The notes below the pieces were generated by a model that made no database searches, was not told the DNA's origin, and was given only the letters and a program-made list of their open reading frames with translations. DNA of 64,000 nt from Sulfitobacter sp. LCG007 (GTDB lineage: Bacteria > Pseudomonadota > Alphaproteobacteria > Rhodobacterales > Rhodobacteraceae): positions 62,001 to 126,000 of the forward strand of contig NZ_CP161805.1 in assembly GCF_040801785.1 (NCBI RefSeq), in the 5' to 3' direction. Within the stretch, counting starts at the first letter, position 1. Each line of letters opens with the position of its first letter. Position numbers and translations under genes: made by a program. Positions 1 through 8,787 of the stretch are shown piece after piece.

Positions 1-52
1 TGATCAGGGGCAGGGGCGCGGCGATCCCGGTGAGCGTTTCGAACTTGTCCAT
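1..52 (-). CDS. leuD: 3-isopropylmalate dehydratase small subunit, 5' end only
   Basis: The minus strand from the ATG at 52 reads MDKFETLTGIAAPLPLI before the window edge, which is the characteristic start of LeuD. LeuD pairs with LeuC to isomerise 2-isopropylmalate to 3-isopropylmalate in leucine biosynthesis. A GGAG ribosome binding site sits just upstream of the ATG. The gene is transcribed in the same direction as leuC, with one small membrane-protein gene between them. Only 17 codons are visible. Confidence 0.85.
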   Translation of the reverse strand, partial: MDKFETLTGIAAPLPLI

Positions 53-222
53 GACGACTCCATCAAAGCTGGGCTTTTGGTGCGGAACGCGCCTTTGCCC
101 ATGAACCGGCGCGCTCGCAATGTGGTGACTTGAAGGCGCGGTATGGTGCGCCCGATCGGAGCCTGCGCCGCTTTCGCTATGTCGCGGCGCAGGCAGGTCG
201 GTATCGCAGGGCCGGCGAGGCC

Positions 223-774
223 CTACGTCTTGAGGCGTTTCTCGATGGCTTCCTTCACTGCCCCCCGCGCCGTGCGCAGGAAAAGCGCAAAGGCGATCAG
301 GCCGGAGCCGTTGAAAAGCAGCTCGATGCCGAGAAGGATACCCAGCAGCGACGGCGCGATCTCGAAGAAGTTGGCGATGATATAGCCTGCGAGCAGCACC
401 GAAAGCGCTCCGGACAGAAGCATCGGCCAGAAGATCCGCGTCTCGCGCATGTTGAAGGCCGTGACCAGCCGCAGGATGCCATTGGCCCCGATCAGGATCG
501 TCGCCAGCGTCGCCAGCGAGATGATACCCTGCAGAGGCTCGAACATCAGCGACAGGCCAAGGAGCACCATGAGGATGCCAAGCCCAACGCCGAGCAGCTT
601 GCCCGTGCCGCTTTCACCGAAGCCCGCGTAGATCTGCACGGCGCCGACCAGAAGAAAGGTCACGCCTGCAACCACCGTCACGGCAAACGACGCGGCGACA
701 GGGTTTGCCAGCACGAAGACGCCGAACAGGATCGACAGGATGCCGGCGATAAGCCACTTCACCCAGAGTTTCAT
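223..774 (-). CDS. HdeD-like (DUF308) integral membrane protein
   Basis: This 183-residue protein is almost entirely hydrophobic, with about six predicted membrane segments and a short basic C-terminal tail (RTARGAVKEAIEKRLKT). The repeating pattern of paired helices with small residues fits the HdeD/DUF308 family, which in enterobacteria is linked to acid resistance; no biochemical activity is established. It lies between leuC and leuD on the same strand, 38 bp after leuC, so it is probably co-transcribed with them. Nothing in the sequence links it to leucine synthesis, and the family call rests on overall pattern rather than a catalytic motif. Confidence 0.75.
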   Translation of the reverse strand: MKLWVKWLIAGILSILFGVFVLANPVAASFAVTVVAGVTFLLVGAVQIYAGFGESGTGKLLGVGLGILMVLLGLSLMFEPLQGIISLATLATILIGANGILRLVTAFNMRETRIFWPMLLSGALSVLLAGYIIANFFEIAPSLLGILLGIELLFNGSGLIAFALFLRTARGAVKEAIEKRLKT

Positions 775-812
775 TGCGTAGTCCCCTCTCCCAGGAATTT
801 CACGGGATCAGC

Positions 813-2219
813 CTACATCAAATCGCGTACGTCCGTCAGGTGTCCCGTAACTGCTGCGGCTGCTGCCATTGCCGGGCTCATCAGGTGGGTCCGGCCTCCG
901 CGCCCCTGGCGGCCCTCGAAGTTCCTGTTGGAGGTCGCGGCGCAGCGTTCGCCGGGCGAAAGCTGGTCCGGGTTCATTGCAAGACACATCGAGCAGCCGG
1001 CGAGACGCCATTCAAAGCCCGCCTCCTTGAAGATGTCGGCAAGACCTTCCTCTTCCGCCTGCGCGCGCACGAGGCCCGAGCCCGGGACAACCATCGCCCG
1101 CAGACCTTCCTTGACCTTGCGGCCCTTCAGGATGGCAGCGGCGGCGCGCAGGTCTTCAATGCGCCCGTTGGTGCAGGACCCGATGAAGACGGTGTCGATG
1201 GCGACTTCCGAAAGAGGCGTGCCGGGCACGAGGCCCATGTATTCCAGCGACCGCTTCGCCGCCTCGACCTTGCCGCCTTTGAAGTCCTCGGCGGCAGGCA
1301 CCGTGGCGGTGATCGGCAGGACGTCCTCGGGTGAGGTGCCCCATGTCACGACCGGCGCGATATCCTCGCCCCTCAGCGTCACGACCTTGTCCCAATGCGC
1401 GTCATCGTCGGAATAGAGCGTCTTCCACCAGCTCATCGCCGCTTCCCATTGCGCCCCCTTGGGCGCGTGGGGCCGTCCCATGCAATAGGCGAAGGTCTTC
1501 TCGTCCGGAGCGATCAGCCCTGCGCGGGCGCCGCCCTCGATGGCCATGTTGCAGACCGTCATGCGGCCTTCCATCGACAGGTCGCGGATCGCCTCGCCGC
1601 AATATTCGATGACATAACCGGTCCCGCCCGCGGTTCCCGTGGCGCCGATGACCGACAGCGTGATGTCCTTGGCCGTCACACCCGGGCGCAGCTTGCCGGT
1701 GATCTCGACCTTCATGTTCTTCGACTTCTTCTGGATCAGCGTCTGTGTGGCGAGCACATGCTCGACCTCGGACGTGCCGATCCCGTGCGCGAGCGCCCCG
1801 AAGGCGCCATGCGTCGCGGTGTGGCTGTCGCCGCAGACCACCGTCATGCCGGGCAGGGTCCAGCCCTGCTCGGGTCCGACGATATGCACGATCCCCTGCC
1901 GGACGTCGCTGACCGGGTAGTAGTGGATGCCGAAGTCCGTCGCGTTCTTGTCGAGCGCCTCGACCTGGATACGGCTGTCTTCGGTCATCGTCGCCGCATT
2001 GGCGCGGTCGAGCGTGGTCGGCACGTTGTGATCAGGCACGGCGATGGTCTTGTCCGGGGCGCGCACCGTGCGTCCGGTCATGCGCAGGCCCTCGAAGGCT
2101 TGCGGGCTCGTGACCTCGTGAACGAGGTGGCGGTCGATGTAGAGCAGGCAGGTGCCGTCTTCACCCTCATGGGCGACGTGGGCATCCCATATCTTGTCAT
2201 AAAGCGTCTTGGGGGACAT
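813..2219 (-). CDS. leuC: 3-isopropylmalate dehydratase large subunit
   Basis: LeuC (468 residues) is the [4Fe-4S] subunit of isopropylmalate isomerase, the second specific step of leucine biosynthesis. The three cluster ligands are visible: Cys349 in FIGSCTNGR, and Cys409 and Cys412 in [13 protein letters not shown], spaced as in the E. coli enzyme. The start at 2219 ([14 protein letters not shown]) matches the family and has an AGGGAGAGGA ribosome binding site; a longer in-frame extension upstream looks non-coding. It is followed on the same strand by the HdeD-like gene and leuD. The 271-bp gap to the divergent mechanosensitive channel gene must hold its promoter. Confidence 0.97.
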   Translation of the reverse strand: MSPKTLYDKIWDAHVAHEGEDGTCLLYIDRHLVHEVTSPQAFEGLRMTGRTVRAPDKTIAVPDHNVPTTLDRANAATMTEDSRIQVEALDKNATDFGIHYYPVSDVRQGIVHIVGPEQGWTLPGMTVVCGDSHTATHGAFGALAHGIGTSEVEHVLATQTLIQKKSKNMKVEITGKLRPGVTAKDITLSVIGATGTAGGTGYVIEYCGEAIRDLSMEGRMTVCNMAIEGGARAGLIAPDEKTFAYCMGRPHAPKGAQWEAAMSWWKTLYSDDDAHWDKVVTLRGEDIAPVVTWGTSPEDVLPITATVPAAEDFKGGKVEAAKRSLEYMGLVPGTPLSEVAIDTVFIGSCTNGRIEDLRAAAAILKGRKVKEGLRAMVVPGSGLVRAQAEEEGLADIFKEAGFEWRLAGCSMCLAMNPDQLSPGERCAATSNRNFEGRQGRGGRTHLMSPAMAAAAAVTGHLTDVRDLM

Positions 2220-2490
2220 CGGTCCTCTCCCTTTTGCTGGAATCCGGGTCGGTCTGGCAGGGGTGGCGCTCAGGCGCGGGCCAGCTCGGTGCGGGTGGCA
2301 CCGAAGAAGCGCTCGCGCAGGCGCATGCGATCGCAATGATCGAAATCGGAGATCGAATGATCCGGCATGGGGTCCAGATACTCTCCTTTGGGGATTCTAT
2401 CAAGCCGGGGAACCGACGCGATTGCCAGGGGTATTGCCTCGCTTGCCGCGGGTTCAGGCTTGTGCAACGCTTGATGAAGAGGAGTGCGCA

Positions 2491-3849
2491 GTGGACCCGC
2501 AGGACAGACCGTTTTCAGAAGCCCTGATGTCGGTCGACGACATCTACACGATGGCGGTCAGCTTCGCGCAGAGCATCCTGGCGCCCGGCTGGCGACAGAA
2601 CCAGATCCTGATCGTCCTGGCCATCGCCCTGCTGAGCTGGGTGCTGCACCGCGTGACCGGGCGGGTTCTCGAAGGCTGGGTGCGTTCGCGCGAAGGCTGG
2701 AGCAAGTGGCAGCTGCGCGCCTTCGTCCAGTTTCGCCGCCGCCTCGGCCTCATCTGGTATGCCGTCCTTGCAGGAACGGTGTTCCTGGTCATGCAAGAGG
2801 CGACATGGCCGTCGCGCTCGTATCTGATCGGGCTGACCGCGCAGCTTGCGCTGGTGCTGATCAGCATCGCCTTCGCCGCGCGTCTGGTGCGCAATCGCCC
2901 CATGCGGCGCATCGTCAGCTGGGGGCTCTGGATCTATGCGACGCTGTTCTTCCTTGGCCTCGCGGACGAGATCGGCACCGCGCTGGACGCGTTCGCCATC
3001 GATTTCGGCGATTTCCATTTCTCGCTGCTGACCCTGATCACGGCGGCCGCGGCGATCGGGCTTTTCCTGACGCTCGCCCGGGTGATCTCGGGCACGACGG
3101 CCAGCAGCATCCGGCGCAACGAGGACATCAACCCCTCGATGCAGGAACTCGCGATCAAGGGCATCCAGATCACCGTCTACGGTTTCGCCTTCTTCATGGC
3201 CCTGAAGGCCGTGGGCATCGATCTGACCGGCCTCGCGGTATTTTCGGGCGCCGTCGGCGTGGGCCTCGGCTTCGGCTTGCAGAAGGTCGTCTCGAACCTC
3301 GTCTCCGGCGTCATCATCCTGATGGACAAGTCGATCAAGCCCGGCGACGTCATCTCGCTCGGGGATACCTTCGGCTGGATCAACGCGCTTGGCGCGCGCT
3401 ACGTCTCGGTCGTCACGCGCGACGGCAAGGAATACCTGATCCCCAACGAGGACCTGATCACCGGTCAGGTGGTGAACTGGTCGCATTCCGACGATTTCGT
3501 GAGGCTGGACATCTTCTTCGGCACCTCCTACGGCGACGACCCGCATCTGGTCCGCAAGATCGCGGTCGAGGCCGCCTCCGGCGTGTCCCGGGTGCTCGGA
3601 CCGCCCAAGGTGCCGGTCTGTCACATCGTCGGGTTCGGCGACAGCTCCGTCGATTTCATCCTGCGCTTCTGGATCCGCGACCCGACCGGCGGGCTTACCA
3701 ACATCCGCGGGAATGTGTATCTCGCGCTTTGGGACAAGTTCCGCGAGAACGATATCTCGATCCCCTTCCCGCAGCGCGAAGTCCGCCTTCTGGAGCCGAA
3801 ACGGGGGGGCGCCGGGGCCTCCGACCCGACGCTGCCGGATGGTGCCTGA
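2491..3849 (+). CDS. MscS-family mechanosensitive ion channel
   Basis: This 452-residue protein has several N-terminal membrane helices (about residues 37-55, 88-102, 113-131, 143-160, 176-198, 223-245) and then the MscS pore helix and beta domain. The signature glycine/alanine-rich pore segment (VGVGLGFGLQKVVSNLVSG, about 255-273) is followed by GDVISLGDTFGWI, typical of MscS. Such channels release solutes under hypo-osmotic shock in the inner membrane. I chose the GTG at 2491 because GAGGAG lies 6 nt before it; the next ATG is at 2527. Length and extra helices suggest a larger MscS paralogue rather than minimal MscS. Confidence 0.9.
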   Translation: MDPQDRPFSEALMSVDDIYTMAVSFAQSILAPGWRQNQILIVLAIALLSWVLHRVTGRVLEGWVRSREGWSKWQLRAFVQFRRRLGLIWYAVLAGTVFLVMQEATWPSRSYLIGLTAQLALVLISIAFAARLVRNRPMRRIVSWGLWIYATLFFLGLADEIGTALDAFAIDFGDFHFSLLTLITAAAAIGLFLTLARVISGTTASSIRRNEDINPSMQELAIKGIQITVYGFAFFMALKAVGIDLTGLAVFSGAVGVGLGFGLQKVVSNLVSGVIILMDKSIKPGDVISLGDTFGWINALGARYVSVVTRDGKEYLIPNEDLITGQVVNWSHSDDFVRLDIFFGTSYGDDPHLVRKIAVEAASGVSRVLGPPKVPVCHIVGFGDSSVDFILRFWIRDPTGGLTNIRGNVYLALWDKFRENDISIPFPQREVRLLEPKRGGAGASDPTLPDGA

Positions 3850-4002
3850 TCGCCACAGCGCCCCGTCGCAGCGGAACCTGACGGCAGCGCGCCGCACTGG
3901 AAGCCTGCAGGGTACGGCGCGTCATTGAAATGTTGTGCTGCGCTTGCTACCTTGAAGTTATCCCCAGCGCCGGGGGTCAGGCGGCGCGATCCAAGGAGGA
4001 CG

Positions 4003-4059
4003 ATGTCCTGTCTACACACGTTGATGCGGTCAAATCCGCTGATTTCGGGTCGCCCGTGA
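4003..4059 (+). CDS. Possible 18-codon upstream ORF coupled to rsfS
   Basis: A perfect AAGGAGG sits 3 nt before the ATG at 4003. The ORF encodes MSCLHTLMRSNPLISGRP and ends with TGA at 4057-4059, which overlaps the likely rsfS ATG by one base (TGATG). This would put rsfS under translational coupling to a short leader. The alternative is that rsfS itself starts in its own frame at the CTG at 4008, using the same ribosome binding site, or that a single-base error separates the two frames. Confidence 0.4.
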   Translation: MSCLHTLMRSNPLISGRP

Positions 4060-4424
4060 TGGGAAGCGCGACCGGCACCGCCACAAGCGAGGCGCTTCTG
4101 GCAACCATCATCTCCTCACTGGAAGACGACAAGGCCGAAGAGATCGTGCAGATCGACCTGCACGGAAAGACGGCCTTTGGCGACTATATGGTGATTTGTT
4201 CGGGTCGCTCCACCCGACAGGTGTCCGCCATCGCCGACAAGCTGTCGCAGCGCGTGAAGGAGGCCTATGGCCGTCCGGTGCGCGTTGAGGGCAAGGAAAC
4301 CGGTGACTGGGTGCTGATCGATACCGGCGATGTCATCGTGCATGTGTTCCGGCCCGAAGTGCGCGAATTCTACCAGCTGGAAAAGATGTGGCAGCCGACG
4401 CAGTCCGCTGCCGCGACCAACTGA
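4059..4424 (+). CDS. rsfS: Ribosome silencing factor RsfS
   Basis: RsfS binds ribosomal protein uL14 and blocks joining of the 30S and 50S subunits when nutrients are scarce. The 121-residue product from the ATG at 4059 shows the family core: DDKAEEIVQIDL, GDYMVICSGRSTRQV (about 41-55), and GDWVLIDTGDVIVHVF followed by FYQLEKMW at the C-terminus. The reading frame is open back to 3930, so the true N-terminus is uncertain; the strongest ribosome binding site (AAGGAGG, 3993-3999) is in register with a short upstream ORF instead. rlmH follows 26 bp downstream, the usual neighbour of rsfS. Confidence 0.92.
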   Translation: MGSATGTATSEALLATIISSLEDDKAEEIVQIDLHGKTAFGDYMVICSGRSTRQVSAIADKLSQRVKEAYGRPVRVEGKETGDWVLIDTGDVIVHVFRPEVREFYQLEKMWQPTQSAAATN

Positions 4425-4450
4425 TCCGCCCGGCCGGATGACCTGACGAC

Positions 4451-4921
4451 ATGCGCGTACATATCTGCGCCGTCGGAAGGCTGCGCGCCGGTCCGGAAAA
4501 GGATCTGATAGACGATTACGTCAAGCGGTTCGACCGCACCGGCCGCGCTCTGGGGCTTGGACCGCTGCGCATTGCGGAGGTCGAGGACAAGAAGGGTGGC
4601 GGCATGGCGGCCGAAGCCTCGCTGTTGCGCCGCGCCATTCCGGACAAGGCGGTTGTCTGCGTGCTCGACGAACGGGGAGTGCAGGCAAGTTCACCGGAGT
4701 TCGCGGCGCGCATCTCGGACTGGCGCGATGCCGGGCAGGGGGATCTGGCACTTGTAATTGGCGGCGCCGACGGTCTGGCGCCTGATCTGCGCAAGGAAGC
4801 GGATCTTGCGCTTTCGCTCGGGCCCATGGTCTGGCCGCACATGCTGGTCCGGGCGATGATCGCCGAACAGCTCTACCGCGCCGCCTCGATCTTGGCGGGC
4901 GCGCCGTATCATCGCATCTGA
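4451..4921 (+). CDS. rlmH: 23S rRNA pseudouridine-1915 N3-methyltransferase
   Basis: RlmH (156 residues) is a SPOUT-class methyltransferase that modifies helix 69 of 23S rRNA on the assembled 70S ribosome, using S-adenosylmethionine. Length matches the family. Visible hallmarks are the knot segment LVIGGADGL (101-109), His130 in MVWPHMLVRAMIAEQLYRA, and the C-terminal YHR that is needed for catalysis in characterised members. It follows rsfS closely and is probably in the same operon. The gene ends 7 bp before the convergent secreted-protein gene. Confidence 0.96.
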   Translation: MRVHICAVGRLRAGPEKDLIDDYVKRFDRTGRALGLGPLRIAEVEDKKGGGMAAEASLLRRAIPDKAVVCVLDERGVQASSPEFAARISDWRDAGQGDLALVIGGADGLAPDLRKEADLALSLGPMVWPHMLVRAMIAEQLYRAASILAGAPYHRI

Positions 4922-4928
4922 CTCCGCT

Positions 4929-5306
4929 TCAGCGCAGCTTGTGGATTGTCGTCTTCGGATTCCAGCCGGACTTGGAATCCCGGGTCTGGATCTGCACGCG
5001 GTCCGCACCCTCCGGGATCGGCACGCCCGAGAGCGACCGGGTCAGGGGCTGCTCTTCCATGTGGGGGTGAAGCAGCTCTCGGGTGCCAAGCACGTTCCCG
5101 TCCATGTCGAGGACGCGCCAGGCATCCGCATAGTGGTTCCAGCCCTCGTCCGCATGCGAGATCGTCACCTCGAATTTCCAGCCTTTCGGGGTCTGGATCG
5201 TCCGGACGCTTTCCACCCGCGGAGGCCCTGCCAGCGCCGGCAGCGCAGCGGCAAGCAGCAGGGTCATGGCGGCAATGCGCCGCGAAAGGAAAGATACCGC
5301 ACTCAT
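4929..5306 (-). CDS. Predicted exported protein of unknown function
   Basis: This 125-residue protein has a clear Sec-type signal peptide (MSAVSFLSRRIAAMTLLLAAALPALA, cleavage near residue 26). The mature part, about 100 residues, reads like a small beta-rich domain (GWKFEVTISHADEGWNHYADAWRV). It resembles short proteobacterial periplasmic proteins of unknown function; I do not recognise a catalytic motif or metal-binding cysteines. It is transcribed on the minus strand after the DUF599 gene, 24 bp away, and is convergent with rlmH. Confidence 0.75.
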   Translation of the reverse strand: MSAVSFLSRRIAAMTLLLAAALPALAGPPRVESVRTIQTPKGWKFEVTISHADEGWNHYADAWRVLDMDGNVLGTRELLHPHMEEQPLTRSLSGVPIPEGADRVQIQTRDSKSGWNPKTTIHKLR

Positions 5307-5330
5307 CGACTGCTACATAGCATCCGGGGC

Positions 5331-6023
5331 TCAATCTCCAATGAGGATTTTGCGCGATTGCGATGCGAATTCGCGCCGCCAGATCACGATCACGGCAAGC
5401 CCCGATGCGATCATCAGCGCGATGGGTCCGGCAAGCCAGGTCGCGGCCGCGAGGGAGAAATAGACCGAGCGCAGGCCCCGGTTGAAGTTCTTGGCGGCGG
5501 TTACGTTGATCCGGCCTGCCTGCTCGGCGCGGCGATAGGCCTGGGGATGGTCGGGCTCGTTGGGAACCGATGCCATCAGGACCGAGCAATAGCCGAAAAG
5601 CCGGTTCGACCAGGCGAAGCACAGGAACGAGTTGGTCAGAAACAGCGCCAGAACCAGCAGCTTCACCTCCCATACGATGGCCGGGTTCTCGACGGCGGCG
5701 ATATCCTGCGCCACACCGGCAAGGCGCTCGGGGTTGCCCACCAGCGCCAGCACGCCGCCGATCGCAATGACCGAGGTCGAGGCGAAGAAGGCCGTTCCCT
5801 GCCGCAGGTTCGCGAGGATCTGCGCGTCGAATATCCGCGGATCGCGGGTCACCATCTCGCGCATCCATTCCAGCCGGTAGCCCGCCATGATCACCGACAC
5901 GGACGGGCGGCCCGACCGCGGATTCTCCACCCGCCAGCCGATGCCGATCCAGGCTGCGACCAGCACCGCCAGCGCGGCGAGGTCGAGCATCGAGAAGAGG
6001 TCGAACTGGTCCATGAGGCTCAT
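5331..6023 (-). CDS. DUF599 family membrane protein
   Basis: This 230-residue protein has about four membrane segments (near residues 10-28, 78-97, 118-138 and 195-218). The family-typical stretches are visible: RxxWM-like REWMREM region, an RNVNRGLRSVYF-like NFNRGLRSVYFSLA segment before the last helix, and a central NSFLCFAWSNR. DUF599 proteins have no established function. The gene starts at the ATG at 6023, about 80 bp from the divergent glcD, and is followed 24 bp later by a secreted-protein gene on the same strand. Confidence 0.8.
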   Translation of the reverse strand: MSLMDQFDLFSMLDLAALAVLVAAWIGIGWRVENPRSGRPSVSVIMAGYRLEWMREMVTRDPRIFDAQILANLRQGTAFFASTSVIAIGGVLALVGNPERLAGVAQDIAAVENPAIVWEVKLLVLALFLTNSFLCFAWSNRLFGYCSVLMASVPNEPDHPQAYRRAEQAGRINVTAAKNFNRGLRSVYFSLAAATWLAGPIALMIASGLAVIVIWRREFASQSRKILIGD

Positions 6024-6105
6024 GCCGGCACCCTAGCCGGGGACGCGGCAGCTTGCCAGAGAGGGCGCGGCGGTCCTATCATCCAGCGCAACGGGAGGAA
6101 CGCCC

Positions 6106-7554
6106 ATGGAAATGCCTGTGCCCGATGCCGGGGTGATCGCCCGCAAGGCGCGACTGGTGGAGCGGCTGCTCGGCGTCCTGCCGCCGGACGCGGTGATCCA
6201 CGACGTGAACGAGACACTGGCCTACGAATGCGACGGGCTTGCCGCCTATCGGTGTCCTCCGATGGTCGCCGTACTGCCCGCGACGACCGGGGAGGTCGCC
6301 TCGGTGCTTCGGATCTGCCACGAGGAGGGCGTGCCGGTGGTGCCGCGCGGCTCGGGCACCTCGTTGTCGGGCGGAGCGCTGCCGACGGCGGATTGCGTGC
6401 TGCTGGGCGTCGCGCGGATGAATGCGGTGCTCGAGACCGACTATGACAACCGTTACATCAGGGTGCAGTCGGGCCGGACGAACCTCAGCGTGACGGGCGC
6501 TGTCGAGGAAGAGGGTTTCTTCTACGCGCCCGACCCGTCCAGCCAGCTCGCCTGCGCCATCGCGGGCAACATCGCGATGAATTCGGGCGGAGCGCATTGC
6601 CTGAAGTACGGCGTGACGACGAACAACCTGCTGGGTGTGACGCTGGTGACCGTCGCGGGCGAGGTCATCGAGATCGGCGGCCCCTATCTCGACGCGGGCG
6701 GGATCGACATCCTCGGGCTGGTCTGCGGTTCGGAGGGCCAGCTTGGCGTGGTGACGGAAGCGACGCTGCGCATCCTGCCGAAACCCGAAGGTGCGCGTCC
6801 GGTGCTGATGGGCTTTGACGACAATGCGGTGGCAGGGGCCTGCGTGAGCGACATCATCAAGGCGGGCGTTCTCCCGGTCGCGATCGAATTCATGGACCGG
6901 CCCTGCATCGAGGCGACGGAAGCCTTCGCCCATGCCGGCTATCCCATGTGCGAGGCGCTGCTGATCGTGGAGGTCGAGGGATCGCAAGCCGAGATCGACG
7001 CCCAGCTCGCGCTGATCATGGAGATCGCGGCCCGTCACCGGCCCGTCGAGATGCGCGAGAGCCGGTCGCCCGAGGAAACGGCGCGGATCTGGCTGGGGCG
7101 GAAGTCGGCCTTCGGGGCGATGGGGCAGATTAACGACTACATGTGCCTTGACGGCACCATCCCGGTCAGCGCCCTCCCCGACGTCCTGCGGCGCATCGGC
7201 GAAATGTCCGACGAATACGGTCTGAAGGTCGGAAACGTCTTTCACGCCGGAGACGGCAACATGCATCCGCTAATCCTGTTTGACGCGAACAAGCCCGGGG
7301 ATCTGGAGCTTTGCGAACGGTTCGGGGCGGAGATCCTCAAGCTTTGTGTCGAGGCGGGGGGATGCCTGACGGGCGAGCACGGGGTCGGGATCGAGAAACG
7401 GGACCTGATGGGCGTGCAATACGGCCCCGACGATCTTGAGGCGCAGATGGACGTGAAGGACGTCTTCGATCCGCACTGGCTGCTCAATCCCGCGAAGGTC
7501 TTTCCCTTGCCGGTGTCCGAGACGCGCCGGGCCGGGACGCTCGCGGCGCAGTAG
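6106..7554 (+). CDS. glcD: Glycolate oxidase FAD-linked subunit
   Basis: GlcD (482 residues) is the flavin subunit that oxidises glycolate to glyoxylate. The PCMH-type FAD-binding domain occupies the N-terminal half, with VPRGSGTSLSGGALPT at about 79-94, and the FAD-oxidase C-terminal domain carries HAGDGNMHPLILFD and the terminal GEHGVGIEKR. The start at 6106 has a GGGAGGA ribosome binding site. It heads a glcD-glcE-glcF set on the plus strand; no glcC-type regulator or glcB is adjacent. A pair of strong hairpins separates it from glcE. Confidence 0.95.
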   Translation: MEMPVPDAGVIARKARLVERLLGVLPPDAVIHDVNETLAYECDGLAAYRCPPMVAVLPATTGEVASVLRICHEEGVPVVPRGSGTSLSGGALPTADCVLLGVARMNAVLETDYDNRYIRVQSGRTNLSVTGAVEEEGFFYAPDPSSQLACAIAGNIAMNSGGAHCLKYGVTTNNLLGVTLVTVAGEVIEIGGPYLDAGGIDILGLVCGSEGQLGVVTEATLRILPKPEGARPVLMGFDDNAVAGACVSDIIKAGVLPVAIEFMDRPCIEATEAFAHAGYPMCEALLIVEVEGSQAEIDAQLALIMEIAARHRPVEMRESRSPEETARIWLGRKSAFGAMGQINDYMCLDGTIPVSALPDVLRRIGEMSDEYGLKVGNVFHAGDGNMHPLILFDANKPGDLELCERFGAEILKLCVEAGGCLTGEHGVGIEKRDLMGVQYGPDDLEAQMDVKDVFDPHWLLNPAKVFPLPVSETRRAGTLAAQ

Positions 7555-7579
7555 GGCAGGATCGCTCGGCAGGGCTCGA

Positions 7580-7613
7580 GGGGGCTCTGCCCCCGGCGCC
7601 CGTGACGGGCGCC
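7580..7613. repeat. Two tandem perfect hairpins between glcD and glcE
   Basis: GGGGGC (7580-7585) pairs with GCCCCC (7589-7594) across a 3-nt loop, and immediately after it GGCGCCCG (7595-7602) pairs with CGGGCGCC (7606-7613) across a 3-nt loop. A CCCCCGGGATATTT tail follows. This looks like an extragenic palindromic element of the kind scattered through Rhodobacterales genomes; it may stabilise or attenuate the glc transcript. Confidence 0.7.
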
Positions 7614-7644
7614 TCCCCCGGGATATTTCTGAGCAAAGGAAGCC

Positions 7645-8787
7645 ATGACACCCGAGAGCGAAGCAGAACTGGCCGAAATGATCCGTGCGAGCACCGGGCC
7701 TTTGGCGATCCGGGGGGGCGGCACGCAGGCTCTGGCCGTCACGGGCGAGGTTGTGTCCACGGAAAGGCTTTCGGGCATCAGCCTCTACGAGCCCGGCGCG
7801 CTGACGGTGGTCGCGCGTTCGGGGACGCCGGTCTGCGATCTGGAGGCGGCTCTCGCGGCCGAGAACCAGCGGCTGGCCTTCGAACCCTACGACTGCCGGG
7901 TGCTGCTGGGCACCGGCGGTGAGCCGACGCTCGGCGGCGTGATGGCGGCGAACCGGAGCGGTCCGCGACGGGTGCAGGTCGGGGCCGCCAGGGACTTTGC
8001 CCTGGGCATGCGTTTCGTCGACGGTTCGAGCCGGATCGTGAAGAACGGCGGAAGGGTGATGAAGAACGTGACCGGCTACGATCTCGTCAGGATGATGTGC
8101 GGCGCCTTCGGGCAGCTCGGCGTGCTGACGGAGGTGGCGCTGAAGGTCCTGCCGGCGCCGGAGACCGAGGCGACGGTGACCTTGCGCGGCCTGACGGATG
8201 CGCGTGCGGTCGAGGCGATGGCGGCGGCACTGGGCACGCCCTTCGAGGTCACGGGCGCGGCACATTGCGCGGACATCATTGAGGGTGGCCCGATGACGCT
8301 GCTGCGGGTGGAGGGGTTCGAGGCTTCGGTGCGCTATCGGGCGGACAGGCTGAAGGAGCGGCTGGGAGCGTTCGGGGCGCAGATCGACCTGCTCGAGGAC
8401 GGTGCCTCCCGCTGGGTCTGGAACGGCGTCCGGCATGCGGCTGTCATGCGCGACATGCCGGGGGATGTCTGGCGGCTGTGCTGCAAGGCATCCGAGGCGC
8501 CCGCGCTCCTGGGACGGGCCGGCGCACTGGGCTCCTACATGGATTGGGGCGGCGGGCTGGTCTGGCTGCGCATGCCCGAGGGGGCCGACCTGCGCGGGAG
8601 GCTGGGGACGTTCCGCGGGCATGCGACGCTGATGCGGGCGGCAACGGAGGTGAAGGCGCGTCTCGGCGTGTTGCATCCCGAGCCGCCGGGCGTGGAGCGG
8701 CTGGCAGCCGGACTGCGGGCGCGCTTCGATCCGCGCGGACTGTTCAACCGGGGCCTCGCCGGACCGCTGCGCGAAGGGGATCGCTGA
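7645..8787 (+). CDS. glcE: Glycolate oxidase FAD-binding subunit
   Basis: GlcE (380 residues) is the second flavoprotein-like subunit of the glycolate oxidase complex. It has a shortened FAD-binding domain with IRGGGTQAL near the N-terminus, NRSGPRRVQVG, and the conserved VKNGGRVMKNVTGYDLVRMMCG segment around 133-154. The gene follows glcD by 90 bp with an AAAGGA ribosome binding site and abuts glcF directly (TGA then ATG). Alternative annotation as a generic FAD-binding oxidoreductase is less likely given the neighbours. Confidence 0.93.
   Translation: MTPESEAELAEMIRASTGPLAIRGGGTQALAVTGEVVSTERLSGISLYEPGALTVVARSGTPVCDLEAALAAENQRLAFEPYDCRVLLGTGGEPTLGGVMAANRSGPRRVQVGAARDFALGMRFVDGSSRIVKNGGRVMKNVTGYDLVRMMCGAFGQLGVLTEVALKVLPAPETEATVTLRGLTDARAVEAMAAALGTPFEVTGAAHCADIIEGGPMTLLRVEGFEASVRYRADRLKERLGAFGAQIDLLEDGASRWVWNGVRHAAVMRDMPGDVWRLCCKASEAPALLGRAGALGSYMDWGGGLVWLRMPEGADLRGRLGTFRGHATLMRAATEVKARLGVLHPEPPGVERLAAGLRARFDPRGLFNRGLAGPLREGDR

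Noticed and set aside
130-1416. A long plus-strand open frame antisense to the HdeD-like gene and leuC
   Set aside because: It is arginine/proline-rich low-complexity translation of the complementary strand of real genes, with no ribosome binding site or family pattern.
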